Shown here: piece after piece, positions 1 through 5,229 of the stretch
Layout of the letters: each line of letters starts with the position of its first letter
Numbering within the stretch: position 1 is the first letter of the stretch
NCBI GenBank assembly: GCA_964492545.1
Contig: CAZBKO010000130.1
Coordinates: 1 to 5,229 of the forward strand
Reading direction: 5' to 3'
DNA from: RGIG1934 sp964492545
GTDB taxonomy: Bacteria > Bacillota > Clostridia > Lachnospirales > Lachnospiraceae
Length of the DNA stretch: 5,229 bases
Program-made: the position numbers and the translations under genes
The notes under the pieces: model-generated
The model's input: the letters and a program-made list of their open reading frames with translations, nothing else
Told to the model about the DNA's origin: nothing
The model's database searches: none

Positions 1-239
1 TCGTCACCTTCTCCAATTCCAAGAACACGAAGGTTTAATTCTTCCGCTGCGGTCGCCGACCCCAAACATACCAATCGGTCCGTTCCGCAATAAGATGCCA
101 GCTTTCGTTCCAATTCTTTTGTTCTTGGTCCTGTTGTTATCCAGCCTGATTTTAAAGCTTCAATCACTTCATTTATTTCCAAATCACTTATATCTGGTGG
201 ACTAAATGATATTTTTCTATTACTTCCCATACCACTCAT
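1..239 (-). CDS. DegT/DnrJ/EryC1/StrS family PLP-dependent sugar aminotransferase, N-terminal part (cut by window edge)
   Basis: This is the 5' end of a gene that continues past the left edge; 79 complete codons are visible. The start ATG is supported by AGGAG at 248-252 with an 8-base spacer and lies one base after the stop codon of the dehydratase gene. A second ATG three codons later (230) is less well spaced. The translation contains GWITTGPRTKELE (about residues 33-45), then VCLGSATAAEELNLR and LGIGEGDE near residues 58-79. These are hallmarks of the N-terminus of sugar-nucleotide aminotransferases that transfer an amino group from glutamate to a keto sugar with pyridoxal phosphate. The catalytic lysine would lie outside the window, so activity cannot be judged. 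Because it directly follows a UDP-HexNAc 4,6-dehydratase gene, I infer the substrate is the 4-keto-6-deoxy product (as for PglE in bacillosamine synthesis). Other family members act at C3 or on other sugars, so the substrate is uncertain. Confidence 0.9.
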   Translation of the reverse strand, partial: MSGMGSNRKISFSPPDISDLEINEVIEALKSGWITTGPRTKELERKLASYCGTDRLVCLGSATAAEELNLRVLGIGEGD

Positions 240-240
240 C

Positions 241-2094
241 TTAATTTCTCCTAATCTCATAAGTCGGAACTACTTCCTTTACAATTTCCCTTATACTATC
301 CGAATCTGCTCTTGATGCTCTGTCAAGTTTTGCAAGCTTTTCCCTGAATTCATCTTCATCAAACTCAATTGATTTTCCTATATGAATTAATTTGTTATCT
401 GTATCCTTCATGCCCTCTTCAGCCATAAGTAGCTCCTCGTACAGTTTTTCTCCAGGTCTAAGTCCTGTGAACTCTATCTTAATCTCACCGTTTCTATATC
501 CCGATAATCTTATAAGATTCTGCGCAAGATCTACTATTTTAACCGGTTCACCCATATCAAGTATAAATATCTCACCACCCTTAGCATATGCTCCTGCCTC
601 GAGAACTAATGATACCGCCTCTGGAATTGTCATAAAATATCTTATTATATTAGGGTCTGTAACCGTTACCGGACCACCATTTTCTATCTGTTTCTTAAAT
701 AATGGAATCACACTTCCATTACTTCCAAGAACATTTCCAAATCTAACTGCTACAAACTCTGAGTTTGGAAACTCCTTATTCATCATCTGAATTACCATTT
801 CACATATACGCTTTGATGCGCCCATGATATTAGTAGGATTTACAGCCTTGTCTGTTGAGATTAGGACGAATTTCTTAACCCCATATTTTCCTGCTGCCAT
901 AGCTGTCTTATATGTACCAAATACATTGTTCTTAATTGCTTCATTTGGGCTTTCTTCCATTAGAGGGACATGCTTGTGTGCCGCTGCATGAAATACAATG
1001 TCTGGTCTATATTTTTTGAAAATTGTCTCTATTCTGTTGGTATTTCTTACCGAAGCTATTATTACTGTGAGATTAAGATTGGCAAATCTTCTCTTGAGTT
1101 CCTGTTGAATATCATATGCATTATTTTCATATATGTCTAAGATAATAAGTCTTGACGGATTATTAAGTGCAATCTGTCTACACAGTTCACTTCCGATTGA
1201 ACCTCCGCCTCCGGTTATCATTACGACTTTTCCTTCAACATACTTGCTTATCTTTCTATTGTCTATGTGAATTGCGTCGCGCCCAAGAAGATCCTCTATC
1301 TGTACTTCACGAAGCTTTGATACCTCAATATCACCGTTTACCAATTGGTAAAGTCCTGGCAAAATTCTAAGTTTACAGCTAGTTCTGCTGCAAATTTCAA
1401 GAATCTGTTTCTTATCCTCAACACCAACTGATGGCATCGCAATAATAATCTCATCTATTTGGTATTTTTGCGCATATTCCTCTATACATTCTCTTCCGCC
1501 CACTATCTTAACACCCATAACATACTTACCATGCTTGTTGGGATTATCATCAATTGCACATTTTAGATTGTAATTAAGATATGTTGAGTTTCTAATTTCT
1601 TTCGCAATCATCAGGCCTGCAGCACCTGCACCAATTATCATTACATTGCAGCTGCCTTCCGTGCTCATTTTTTCTCTCATTAATCTAAAAAATCTATACG
1701 AAAATCTACATGTAAATGAACCCATCATTAGAAAAAGAATAAATAATGGGTAAAATGACCTTGGTATATCGATTTTGAATAGTCTACCTGACAAAAAGTC
1801 ACATACCACCACAATTCCACAGGCAATCATTATATTGAACAACTCATCAACACTGGCATATCTCCATACGCTGGAATATAATTTACAGATTGCAAATACT
1901 ATAAGAATAAATGCAGTATGAACAGGTGTTACCTTTACAAGCACCTCAAAATACTTAATTGGTATACCTCCAAAGTGAAAATCATACCTTATGTATATAG
2001 CAAGAAAAGAGGCTATCTGGATAACCACTACATCAGTGAGTATCAGCAAAATAGCTCTTAATCTGTATGCTTTTGTATTCCAAACGCTGTTCAT
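241..2094 (-). CDS. capD: Membrane-bound UDP-sugar 4,6-dehydratase / polysaccharide biosynthesis protein (CapD/EpsC/PglF/WbpM family)
   Basis: This 617-residue protein has the usual length of the long membrane-bound family members. The N-terminus has about four hydrophobic segments (roughly residues 12-35, 55-72, 86-103, 113-128) that anchor it in the cytoplasmic membrane. A first Rossmann-like region starts at GAGAAG (155-160). The catalytic extended SDR domain starts with the NAD(P)-binding ITGGGGSIG (293-301). It carries HAAAHKHVP (369-377), the S/TDK motif in STDKAVNP (413-420), and Met424-x3-Lys428, where classical SDRs have Tyr-x3-Lys. This Met variant is characteristic of the FlaA1/PglF/WbpM 4,6-dehydratases. 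RFGNVLGSNGSV (451-462) and LRPGEKLYEEL (545-555) follow. The known family reaction converts UDP-GlcNAc to a 4-keto-6-deoxy sugar. The start ATG has GAGGAG at 2104-2109 with a 9-base spacer, overlapping the last base of the previous stop. The aminotransferase gene begins one base after its own stop. All key motifs are intact; exact substrate and C5 stereochemistry cannot be told from sequence. Confidence 0.95.
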   Translation of the reverse strand: MNSVWNTKAYRLRAILLILTDVVVIQIASFLAIYIRYDFHFGGIPIKYFEVLVKVTPVHTAFILIVFAICKLYSSVWRYASVDELFNIMIACGIVVVCDFLSGRLFKIDIPRSFYPLFILFLMMGSFTCRFSYRFFRLMREKMSTEGSCNVMIIGAGAAGLMIAKEIRNSTYLNYNLKCAIDDNPNKHGKYVMGVKIVGGRECIEEYAQKYQIDEIIIAMPSVGVEDKKQILEICSRTSCKLRILPGLYQLVNGDIEVSKLREVQIEDLLGRDAIHIDNRKISKYVEGKVVMITGGGGSIGSELCRQIALNNPSRLIILDIYENNAYDIQQELKRRFANLNLTVIIASVRNTNRIETIFKKYRPDIVFHAAAHKHVPLMEESPNEAIKNNVFGTYKTAMAAGKYGVKKFVLISTDKAVNPTNIMGASKRICEMVIQMMNKEFPNSEFVAVRFGNVLGSNGSVIPLFKKQIENGGPVTVTDPNIIRYFMTIPEAVSLVLEAGAYAKGGEIFILDMGEPVKIVDLAQNLIRLSGYRNGEIKIEFTGLRPGEKLYEELLMAEEGMKDTDNKLIHIGKSIEFDEDEFREKLAKLDRASRADSDSIREIVKEVVPTYEIRRN

Positions 2095-2108
2095 TTTACC
2101 TATCTCCT

Positions 2109-2864
2109 CTACTTAGCTCTTACATGAAGAATAAGCTGTTGTTTCTTAGATGTATTACCATCCTGGTCTGTTACATAATAATTTAGAGTGTAATCACCCA
2201 CAACCTTAACATCATAATCTCCACTAACCTGAACTCTTCTCGATACATCCCCTTTGTCATCATACGTCTTAGCAATATGATTAAGTAAATTGAATTCTCC
2301 GCCAACTTTTATGGTGAATTCTGTTTCCTTTAGTGCAATTGCCGGAACACCGGTCTTATCTACTTCTGCTGTGTTTATTGTTTCAGGAACACTATTATCA
2401 GTAACAGCGGTGGTCTCTTCCACTGTTGTTGTCTCTTCAACTGACGTCGTTTCTTCGTCGGACGTTGTCTCTTCAGTGCTGGTTGTTTCTTCTCCAGAGG
2501 TTGTCTCCTCTGTATCCTTCGTTGTCTCCTTATTTGAAGAACTCACTGGCAATACACGCGACTCTGTAGCAACATTATTTCTTGAATCCTTAGCTGCATA
2601 TGTAATCTTGACTTTATCACCCTTCGTTAATTTGACAATGCTTTTGACAATCACGCTTGAAGTTACATCTCCGTCCTGCTTATCATATGCCGTAACATCA
2701 GATAACAATGTCTTCTTGTCATAAGAATCCTTATACTCTATTAATTCAGAACCTATTGTTATTGTTGGAGCTTCATCATCACCGCCAAATAATTTGCCCG
2801 CACATATTACAAATAATGCTGCTGCGATGATACATACACACCCAAATACTATATTGTTCTTCAT
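2109..2864 (-). CDS. Membrane-anchored protein with two DUF5011/Ig-like domains and a Glu/Thr repeat linker; function unknown
   Basis: I call 251 residues from ATG 2864, since GAGG at 2870-2873 sits 5 bases upstream; a GTG at 2870, giving two more residues, overlaps that ribosome binding site and is unlikely. Residues 5-23 are hydrophobic, a signal anchor or signal peptide; there is no proper lipobox (Phe-Val-Ile precedes Cys21). Residues about 32-107 resemble a DUF5011 Ig-like domain: AYDKQDGDVTSSV, then TYAAKDSRNNVA. Residues 119-154 are six tandem EETTxx hexapeptides, an acidic, threonine-rich stalk. Residues about 172-249 form a second Ig-like domain ending in YYVTDQDGNTSKK. No sortase motif, repeated cell-wall module or catalytic motif is visible. 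The protein is probably exported and displayed outside the membrane. Its place between the kinase and sugar genes suggests a role in polymer assembly, anchoring or sensing, which is inference only. Domain 1 assignment is good, domain 2 somewhat less certain. Confidence 0.85.
   Translation of the reverse strand: MKNNIVFGCVCIIAAALFVICAGKLFGGDDEAPTITIGSELIEYKDSYDKKTLLSDVTAYDKQDGDVTSSVIVKSIVKLTKGDKVKITYAAKDSRNNVATESRVLPVSSSNKETTKDTEETTSGEETTSTEETTSDEETTSVEETTTVEETTAVTDNSVPETINTAEVDKTGVPAIALKETEFTIKVGGEFNLLNHIAKTYDDKGDVSRRVQVSGDYDVKVVGDYTLNYYVTDQDGNTSKKQQLILHVRAK
2403..2510 (-). repeat. Six 18-bp tandem units encoding the EETTxx stalk
   Basis: Six units of 18 bp encode EETTSG, EETTST, EETTSD, EETTSV, EETTTV and EETTAV, which link the two Ig-like domains of the anchored protein. 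The DNA copies have diverged at several positions while the EETT core is kept in every unit, so this is an older repeat under protein-level constraint and not a fresh duplication. Confidence 0.95.
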
Positions 2865-2876
2865 TGGCACCTCTTC

Positions 2877-3575
2877 CTATTCTCCGTATTTTCCATAATA
2901 CTTTCCATAGTATTTTCCATAATACTTTCCATAGTAGCTGTCATTGCTCATATCCACCTTATTGAGAACTGTACCCAGTATCTTGCAGTTACATCTCTCA
3001 AGCTGTGCCTTAGCATTCTGAATGAGCTTTCTTCCTACCTCATTGGCTGATATTACTATTATCGCGCCATCACATTCCTCTGCAACTATCGCCGCATCAA
3101 TTACGCTTCCAATTGGAGGTGTATCAACAATTATATAATCATAATTCTTCTTAAGCTGTTCGAGAAGATTCTTAAATAATCTATTTCCAAGTAATTCCGA
3201 TGGATTTGGAGGAACAGGTCCTGAAAATACTACATGTAAGTTATCAACATTTGTTGCATATGCAACCTCATCAAACTGATGAATTCCAGATAGAAAATGT
3301 GTTAATCCCTTAACTGCCTTATTAATCTTATACCTACCTATAAGTACTGATTTACGAAGGTCTGCATCTAGGAACATTACCTTTTTTCCACTTTCTGCAA
3401 GGGATACTGCAAGATTAAATGATACACTTGATTTTCCTTCATTAGGAATGGTACTTGTGAGCGCAATTACCTTAATGTCACTGCCGCATAACTGCACATT
3501 TGTACGAAGTCTTTTGAAGGCTTCACTTGTTGTATTGTCTAACTTAGTTAATTTATCAATATTAATGCTTAACAT
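2877..3575 (-). CDS. cpsD: Bacterial tyrosine (BY) kinase, CpsD/CapB/YwqD family
   Basis: This 232-residue cytoplasmic kinase has the size usual for Gram-positive CpsD proteins. The open frame extends 38 codons upstream to 3689, but that part lies over the end of cpsC and is low-complexity basic sequence. The ATG at 3575 has a perfect AGGAGG (3582-3587) with a 6-base spacer and gives the expected N-terminus. EAFKRLRTN (18-26) matches the oligomerisation helix, with Lys in place of the first Arg of ExxRxxR. Walker A is STIPNEGKSS (41-50), Walker A' VMFLDADLR (66-74) and Walker B YIIVDTPP (147-154). The C-terminal tail (214-230) holds nine tyrosines in four YYGK repeats and is the expected autophosphorylation cluster. 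By family knowledge it is activated by the cytoplasmic tail of CpsC, dephosphorylated by CpsB, and its phosphorylation cycle controls polysaccharide length and export. It ends in TAG just before the Ig-like protein gene. Confidence 0.96.
   Translation of the reverse strand: MLSINIDKLTKLDNTTSEAFKRLRTNVQLCGSDIKVIALTSTIPNEGKSSVSFNLAVSLAESGKKVMFLDADLRKSVLIGRYKINKAVKGLTHFLSGIHQFDEVAYATNVDNLHVVFSGPVPPNPSELLGNRLFKNLLEQLKKNYDYIIVDTPPIGSVIDAAIVAEECDGAIIVISANEVGRKLIQNAKAQLERCNCKILGTVLNKVDMSNDSYYGKYYGKYYGKYYGKYGE
2889..2936 (-). repeat. Two perfect 24-bp tandem copies encoding the YYGK tyrosine tail of CpsD
   Basis: Positions 2889-2912 and 2913-2936 are identical 24-bp units. Each unit is itself two near-identical 12-bp halves (TATTATGGAAAA and TACTATGGAAAG on the coding strand). 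They encode four YYGK units, residues 214-229 of the kinase. Unit lengths are multiples of three, so gain or loss would change tyrosine number without a frameshift. Confidence 0.95.
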
Positions 3576-3581
3576 ATGTGG

Positions 3582-3587
3582 CCTCCT
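3582..3587 (-). promoter_or_regulatory. Ribosome binding site deciding the cpsD start, overlapping the cpsC stop
   Basis: A perfect AGGAGG, 6 bases before the kinase ATG at 3575, shares two bases with the TAG stop of cpsC (3586-3588). It rules out the longer open frame that begins at 3689 and points to coupled translation of adaptor and kinase. Confidence 0.85.
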
Positions 3588-4341
3588 ATTTATTATCTGA
3601 TGGTAGCTTTTTTGGTTTCTGATTCGTCTGTTTCTTCTTACGTCTTGATGGCTGTTCCTGTTCAGTCTTAGGAATAGAGGCAAGTACACTAAGTCCTAAA
3701 TATTTTTCAACATCTTCCGGCGACTTAATTGTGTCATCCACAAGGAACCTTATAACCACGATTGCAAGAATTAATATTAAACCTATAATTGCACCAATTA
3801 TTGTGTTCTTAATAATACTTGGACTTATTGGATTAACTGGCAAGTCCCCTTCTTCCACAGTATTAATCGACTTAATATCCATTATTTCTGTGATATATTC
3901 CTTAGATACTTCTCTTACATCATCTGCTATCTTCTTCGCCATCCAGGGGTCAGTATTGTTGACAGATATTGTAAGTATACGTGTGTCAGCAATTACATCA
4001 ACTGATATCATACTTCTTAGATTCTTAACTGTCACATCAAGACTCAAATCTGCAATAACCTTTTCCATTACAGGTGCGCTTGTCACTATTACCTTGTAGT
4101 CTTTAGTGAGATATGAACCTGCCTGTAAGTCAGAATATGTTGTTACATTGGTGTTCTCTGTGTTGTTCATAATATGAACCTGTGTTGTAGACTGATATAC
4201 CGGCTTAACTATGAATTTCGTATATGTAAATGCCGCCATAGCACCAATAATTGTAATTACTATAATTATCGGAAGCTTTGTTAATATTACAGCAAATATT
4301 TGCCTTAAATCAATTTCCACCTCGTTATCTTTGTTGTTCAT
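3586..4341 (-). CDS. cpsC: Polysaccharide chain-length determinant / BY-kinase adaptor, Wzz domain (CpsC/CapA/YwqC family)
   Basis: This 251-residue membrane protein has the two-helix layout of Wzz/CpsC proteins. After a short cytoplasmic N-terminus (NEVEIDLRQIF) comes a first membrane helix (about residues 22-40) followed by KPVYQSTTQV, typical of the Wzz domain. An external region follows (about 41-175) and ends in the proline-rich PVNPISPS (168-175). A second helix spans about 177-200. The cytoplasmic tail begins DDTIKSPEDVEKYLGL and contains SVLASIP, and ends in a strongly basic stretch (SRRKKK, then QKPKK). In the known systems this tail binds and activates the separate kinase CpsD, and the external part sets polymer length, with LytR-CpsA-Psr ligases and the Wzy polymerase as partners. 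The start ATG has AGGAGGA at 4351-4357 with a 9-base spacer. Its TAG stop (3586-3588) overlaps the ribosome binding site of the kinase gene, which suggests translational coupling. Confidence 0.95.
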   Translation of the reverse strand: MNNKDNEVEIDLRQIFAVILTKLPIIIVITIIGAMAAFTYTKFIVKPVYQSTTQVHIMNNTENTNVTTYSDLQAGSYLTKDYKVIVTSAPVMEKVIADLSLDVTVKNLRSMISVDVIADTRILTISVNNTDPWMAKKIADDVREVSKEYITEIMDIKSINTVEEGDLPVNPISPSIIKNTIIGAIIGLILILAIVVIRFLVDDTIKSPEDVEKYLGLSVLASIPKTEQEQPSRRKKKQTNQKPKKLPSDNK

Positions 4342-4360
4342 AAAAGCTTATCCTCCTGGT

Positions 4361-5086
4361 CTATAAATACTTATTATCTATTATTTTCTGTGGGTTATGT
4401 ATAAGTAATCTCTCCATATAATCCTCATCAAATTTCTTAGCTATATATCTTGCGCATTCTGACATGTATGGTGCCCGATGTCCGTCGCTGTGACTGTCAG
4501 TCGCCACAAAGTCGACCATATCTTCTTTCATCAGTTTTCTAATATTCTTCTTGATGGTTCTTCCCCTATTGCCAGTCACACTCCCACAGTTAACCTGTAT
4601 GCATGCACCAAGCTCCTTAAGTTCATCAATACAGTAAATATCATCCATAATACTCTCATATCTCTCAACATGGGCAATTATCGGTATCTTACCTGCCATA
4701 GCAACTTCTCTGATTCCATCCTTAATCGCATTATACGGAGTACTCGGAAAAAATTCTACCAATACATACATGGAATCTGCCATGGTAAATATCTTATTAT
4801 TCTCCATTATGTCTGAAATATCGCTGGTAAACATTATCTCATTTCCAAGATATATGGTCATATCCGGCATTTCCTTCTCTGCTCGCTTACGAAGTATGTT
4901 GTAAGCTTCAAGTATTGTCTCTGTGCTATGTTCATATCTACCTACAAAAAAATGAGGAGTAGAGATAACACATCGAATTCCTTCACGATATGCAATTCTC
5001 ATCATATTCATTGACTGGTCGATAGATTTTGATCCATCATCCACTTGTGGTAAAATATGATTATGTATATCTATGAAATTCGACAT
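4361..5086 (-). CDS. cpsB: PHP-family protein-tyrosine phosphatase, CpsB/YwqE type
   Basis: This 241-residue manganese-dependent phosphatase belongs to the PHP fold and by family knowledge removes phosphate from the CpsD tyrosine tail. Metal and active-site motifs appear in the expected order: DIHNHILPQVDDGS (6-19, with His8 and His10), TPHF (43-46), GNEI (81-84, Glu83), AHVERY (138-143, His139) and ATDSH (195-199, Asp197 and His199). Length agrees with the family (about 240-255). The frame is open back to an ATG at 5119, but that start has its AAGGAG only 2 bases away and lies almost at the predicted transcription start. The ATG at 5086 has AGAGGAG (5096-5102) with a 9-base spacer and gives the family-typical MSNFIDIHNH N-terminus. 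It is the first gene after the promoter, with cpsC 19 bases downstream. All metal ligands that I can recognise are present, so it is probably active. Confidence 0.95.
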   Translation of the reverse strand: MSNFIDIHNHILPQVDDGSKSIDQSMNMMRIAYREGIRCVISTPHFFVGRYEHSTETILEAYNILRKRAEKEMPDMTIYLGNEIMFTSDISDIMENNKIFTMADSMYVLVEFFPSTPYNAIKDGIREVAMAGKIPIIAHVERYESIMDDIYCIDELKELGACIQVNCGSVTGNRGRTIKKNIRKLMKEDMVDFVATDSHSDGHRAPYMSECARYIAKKFDEDYMERLLIHNPQKIIDNKYL

Positions 5087-5095
5087 CCTACTCTT

Positions 5096-5102
5096 CTCCT
5101 CT
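5096..5102 (-). promoter_or_regulatory. Ribosome binding site deciding the cpsB start
   Basis: AGAGGAG on the minus strand lies 9 bases before the ATG at 5086. It is the only well-spaced Shine-Dalgarno sequence in the leader; the AAGGAG at 5122-5127 is just 2 bases from the ATG at 5119 and at the predicted 5' end of the mRNA. Confidence 0.75.
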
Positions 5103-5130
5103 AATAATCGATTAAGCATTACTCCTTAAG

Positions 5131-5159
5131 ATTATACAACTATTCGACAATTTATACAA
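5131..5159 (-). promoter_or_regulatory. Predicted sigma-A-type promoter of the polysaccharide operon
   Basis: On the minus strand a TTGTAT -35 box (5154-5159) is followed by a 17-base spacer and a perfect TATAAT -10 box (5131-5136). There is no TGn extension. Transcription would start near 5123-5125, giving a leader of about 38 bases before the cpsB ATG at 5086. The match to consensus, ideal spacing and position directly upstream of the first gene make this convincing, although a further promoter upstream of the window cannot be excluded. Confidence 0.75.
5132..5159 (-). repeat. Direct repeat TTGTATAA inside the promoter
   Basis: The octamer TTGTATAA occurs at 5152-5159, covering the -35 box, and at 5132-5139, covering most of the -10 box. 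The start-to-start distance is 20 bp, about two helical turns. It may be chance in AT-rich DNA or a tandem operator. Confidence 0.4.
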
Positions 5160-5180
5160 GTCAATTATCTACTGAACAGC

Positions 5181-5211
5181 GGTGAGGAATGAAATTTTTT
5201 TCTTCCTCACC
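5181..5211. repeat. Inverted repeat upstream of the operon promoter
   Basis: GGTGAGGAA (5181-5189) pairs perfectly with TTCCTCACC (5203-5211). After one unpaired T, GAAA (5191-5194) pairs with TTTC (5199-5202), leaving a TTTT loop. This makes a 13-bp stem with one bulge. No T-run follows on either strand, so it does not look like a standard intrinsic terminator. Its outer edge is 21 bp upstream of the -35 box, a suitable place for a regulator site. It could instead be an RNA hairpin of a transcript entering from upstream. Confidence 0.7.
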
Positions 5212-5229
5212 AAAATCAATATTTTCATA

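Noticed and set aside
392..790. Open frame of 132 codons on the plus strand
   Set aside because: It lies wholly inside the dehydratase coding region on the opposite strand, and its serine/proline-rich translation matches no family I know; it is an antisense shadow.
1167..1370. Open frame of 67 codons on the plus strand
   Set aside because: It is antisense to the conserved NAD-binding part of the dehydratase, with no ribosome binding site context or recognisable product.
2290..2724. Open frame of 144 codons on the plus strand with Val/Ser repeats
   Set aside because: It is the complement of the EETT repeat region; the repeats keep the antisense frame open, and the Ig-like domains clearly define the coding strand.
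2889..2936. CRISPR-like array or mobile element repeat
   Set aside because: The copies are directly adjacent with no spacers, are in frame and encode the kinase tail.
3576..3689. Upstream 38-codon extension of the kinase frame
   Set aside because: It overlaps the cpsC 3' end in another frame, is basic low-complexity sequence, and the AGGAGG at 3582-3587 marks the start at 3575.
3731..4099. Open frame of 122 codons on the plus strand
   Set aside because: It is antisense to cpsC; the hydrophobic character mirrors the AT-rich membrane and external segments of the real protein.
4478..4816. Open frame of 112 codons on the plus strand
   Set aside because: It is antisense to the PHP phosphatase motifs and has no recognisable domain.
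5181..5211. Rho-independent terminator
   Set aside because: The hairpin is good, but neither strand has a T-run after the stem; the T-run is inside the loop region. I therefore list it as an inverted repeat only.

Overview
The window is the promoter-proximal part of an exopolysaccharide/capsule gene cluster from a low-GC Gram-positive bacterium. The split Gram-positive pattern (separate membrane adaptor and cytoplasmic tyrosine kinase, preceded by a PHP-type tyrosine phosphatase), strong AGGAGG-type ribosome binding sites and AT-rich codon use point to Firmicutes. A gut or rumen Clostridia/Lachnospiraceae member is my best guess, but this rests on general resemblance, not on a decisive marker.

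All genes lie on the minus strand, so the cluster reads from the right end to the left. From about 5087 to the right edge there is a non-coding leader with a good sigma-A promoter (TTGTAT, 17 bp spacer, TATAAT) and, 21 bp upstream of its -35 box, a strong inverted repeat (5181-5211). The following genes are packed with gaps of 1 to about 19 bases: cpsB-like PHP tyrosine phosphatase (4361-5086), cpsC-like chain-length/kinase adaptor (3586-4341), cpsD-like BY-kinase (2877-3575), a membrane-anchored protein with two DUF5011/Ig-like domains joined by a Glu/Thr hexapeptide repeat linker (2109-2864), a capD/epsC/pglF-like membrane NDP-sugar 4,6-dehydratase (241-2094), and the first 79 codons of a DegT/DnrJ/EryC1 sugar aminotransferase (1-239, cut by the window edge). 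No intergenic space is large enough for a terminator, and most ribosome binding sites overlap the preceding stop codon, so this is very likely one transcript.

By family knowledge, CpsB, CpsC and CpsD form the phosphotyrosine cycle that controls polymer length and export. The dehydratase makes a 4-keto-6-deoxy UDP-HexNAc and the adjacent aminotransferase would aminate it, giving a bacillosamine-type amino sugar for the repeat unit. The Ig-like protein between regulator and sugar genes is the least understood member. The most notable sequence details are the kinase tail, built from two perfect 24-bp tandem copies (four YYGK units, nine tyrosines), the Ig-like protein with its stalk, and the promoter, whose position shows that the longest cpsB reading frame is not the real gene start.
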